Part shown: positions 63,696 through 64,000 of the stretch, piece after piece
Numbering within the stretch: position 1 is the stretch's first letter
How the letters are laid out: every line of letters begins with the position of its first letter
From: Danxiaibacter sp048498555
GTDB lineage: Bacteria; Bacteroidota; Bacteroidia; Chitinophagales; Chitinophagaceae
Assembly: GCA_048498555.1 (NCBI GenBank)
Contig: JBEHXT010000003.1
Coordinates: forward strand, 457,215-521,214
Length of the DNA stretch: 64,000 nucleotides
Direction: 5' to 3'
Program-made: the position numbers and the translations under genes
The notes under the pieces: model-generated
Databases searched by the model: none
What the model saw: only the letters and a program-made list of their open reading frames with translations
Told to the model about the DNA's origin: nothing

Positions 63696-64000
63696 TGGCC
63701 AAATAAATTCAACATCAAATTAACTAGCAAATCATGCCGCGTACAAATCATCTATTGTAAAAAATAAAAAGGAAATGTGAAAGGCATTGAGACGAGTATT
63801 TTTTCTCATAAAGAGTTGACAACATTACCATAGCTTTCACAATCCAATTTCACCAGACTTTTTAGCATTCAGGTATGCCTTTTTTTAATTCGCGCACAAC
63901 TAAATCTCCCGGCATAGTTGATGTAGTGTTGAAATTACTTGACGAAGACACTTCGCGAAGAAAGCTACTATTCTGTTCTCAAACTGCTTACCGGGTTAGC
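63696..64000 (+). other. Window end; possible gene start
   Basis: An open frame begins at ATG 63875 (MPFFNSRTTKSPGIVDVV) and runs 42 codons to the edge without a stop. Too little is visible to name a family, and chance is possible. The part before it (63696-63874) has no gene. Confidence 0.3.

Overview
The window looks like a Bacteroidota chromosome, most plausibly Chitinophagaceae (inference, no rRNA present). It has SusC/SusD pairs, a periplasmic-sensor two-component system with an AraC-type regulator, an ECF sigma factor, a type IX secretion sorting domain, SusD-type lipoproteins, A+T-rich intergenic DNA and weak Shine-Dalgarno sequences. I saw no rRNA, tRNA, CRISPR array, transposase or phage gene.

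Region 1 (1-20.1 kb) is a glycan utilization locus centred on mannose-containing glycans. The minus strand carries an ECF sigma factor, a GH92 alpha-mannosidase, a SusD without an adjacent SusC, DUF5004 and DUF4961 lipoproteins, then a SusC and a SusD cut by the left edge. The plus strand carries a sensor kinase and a separate REC-AraC regulator, which are a split version of the usual one-piece hybrid two-component system. A GH2 enzyme with an inserted discoidin/CBM32 domain and a GH38-type alpha-mannosidase follow, divergently transcribed.

Region 2 (20.3-31.6 kb) holds accessory functions: an EamA exporter and two GNAT acetyltransferases divergent from a LysR regulator; a large FG-GAP/IPT cell-surface protein with a type IX sorting domain; a GMC flavin dehydrogenase with its subunit-3 partner; and an OsmC - rhodanese - DUF6132 cluster.

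Region 3 (31.8-54.5 kb) is a second utilization locus for N-acetylated amino sugars. A DeoR regulator, SusC, SusD, GH20 hexosaminidase, an unusual 1489-residue protein made of two tandem copies of a propeller plus helical-barrel module, a NagX-type membrane acyltransferase, a DUF7133 cytochrome c protein and a metallophosphoesterase lie on the minus strand. MurQ, a FucP/NagP-type MFS sugar transporter and a secreted phosphodiesterase run the other way. Together they suggest import and breakdown of GlcNAc/MurNAc-containing polymers.

Region 4 (54.6-64 kb) contains a decayed toxin-immunity pair, an LLM flavin oxidoreductase, two small exported proteins, a siderophore-type TonB receptor, and a LysR regulator divergent from an MFS transporter - GNAT pair.

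A family of intergenic repeats built from small perfect hairpins with three-base loops lies at 29.8, 31.6 and 33.6 kb, with a weaker relative at 56.2 kb. It flanks the OsmC and metallophosphoesterase genes and matches no repeat class I recognise.
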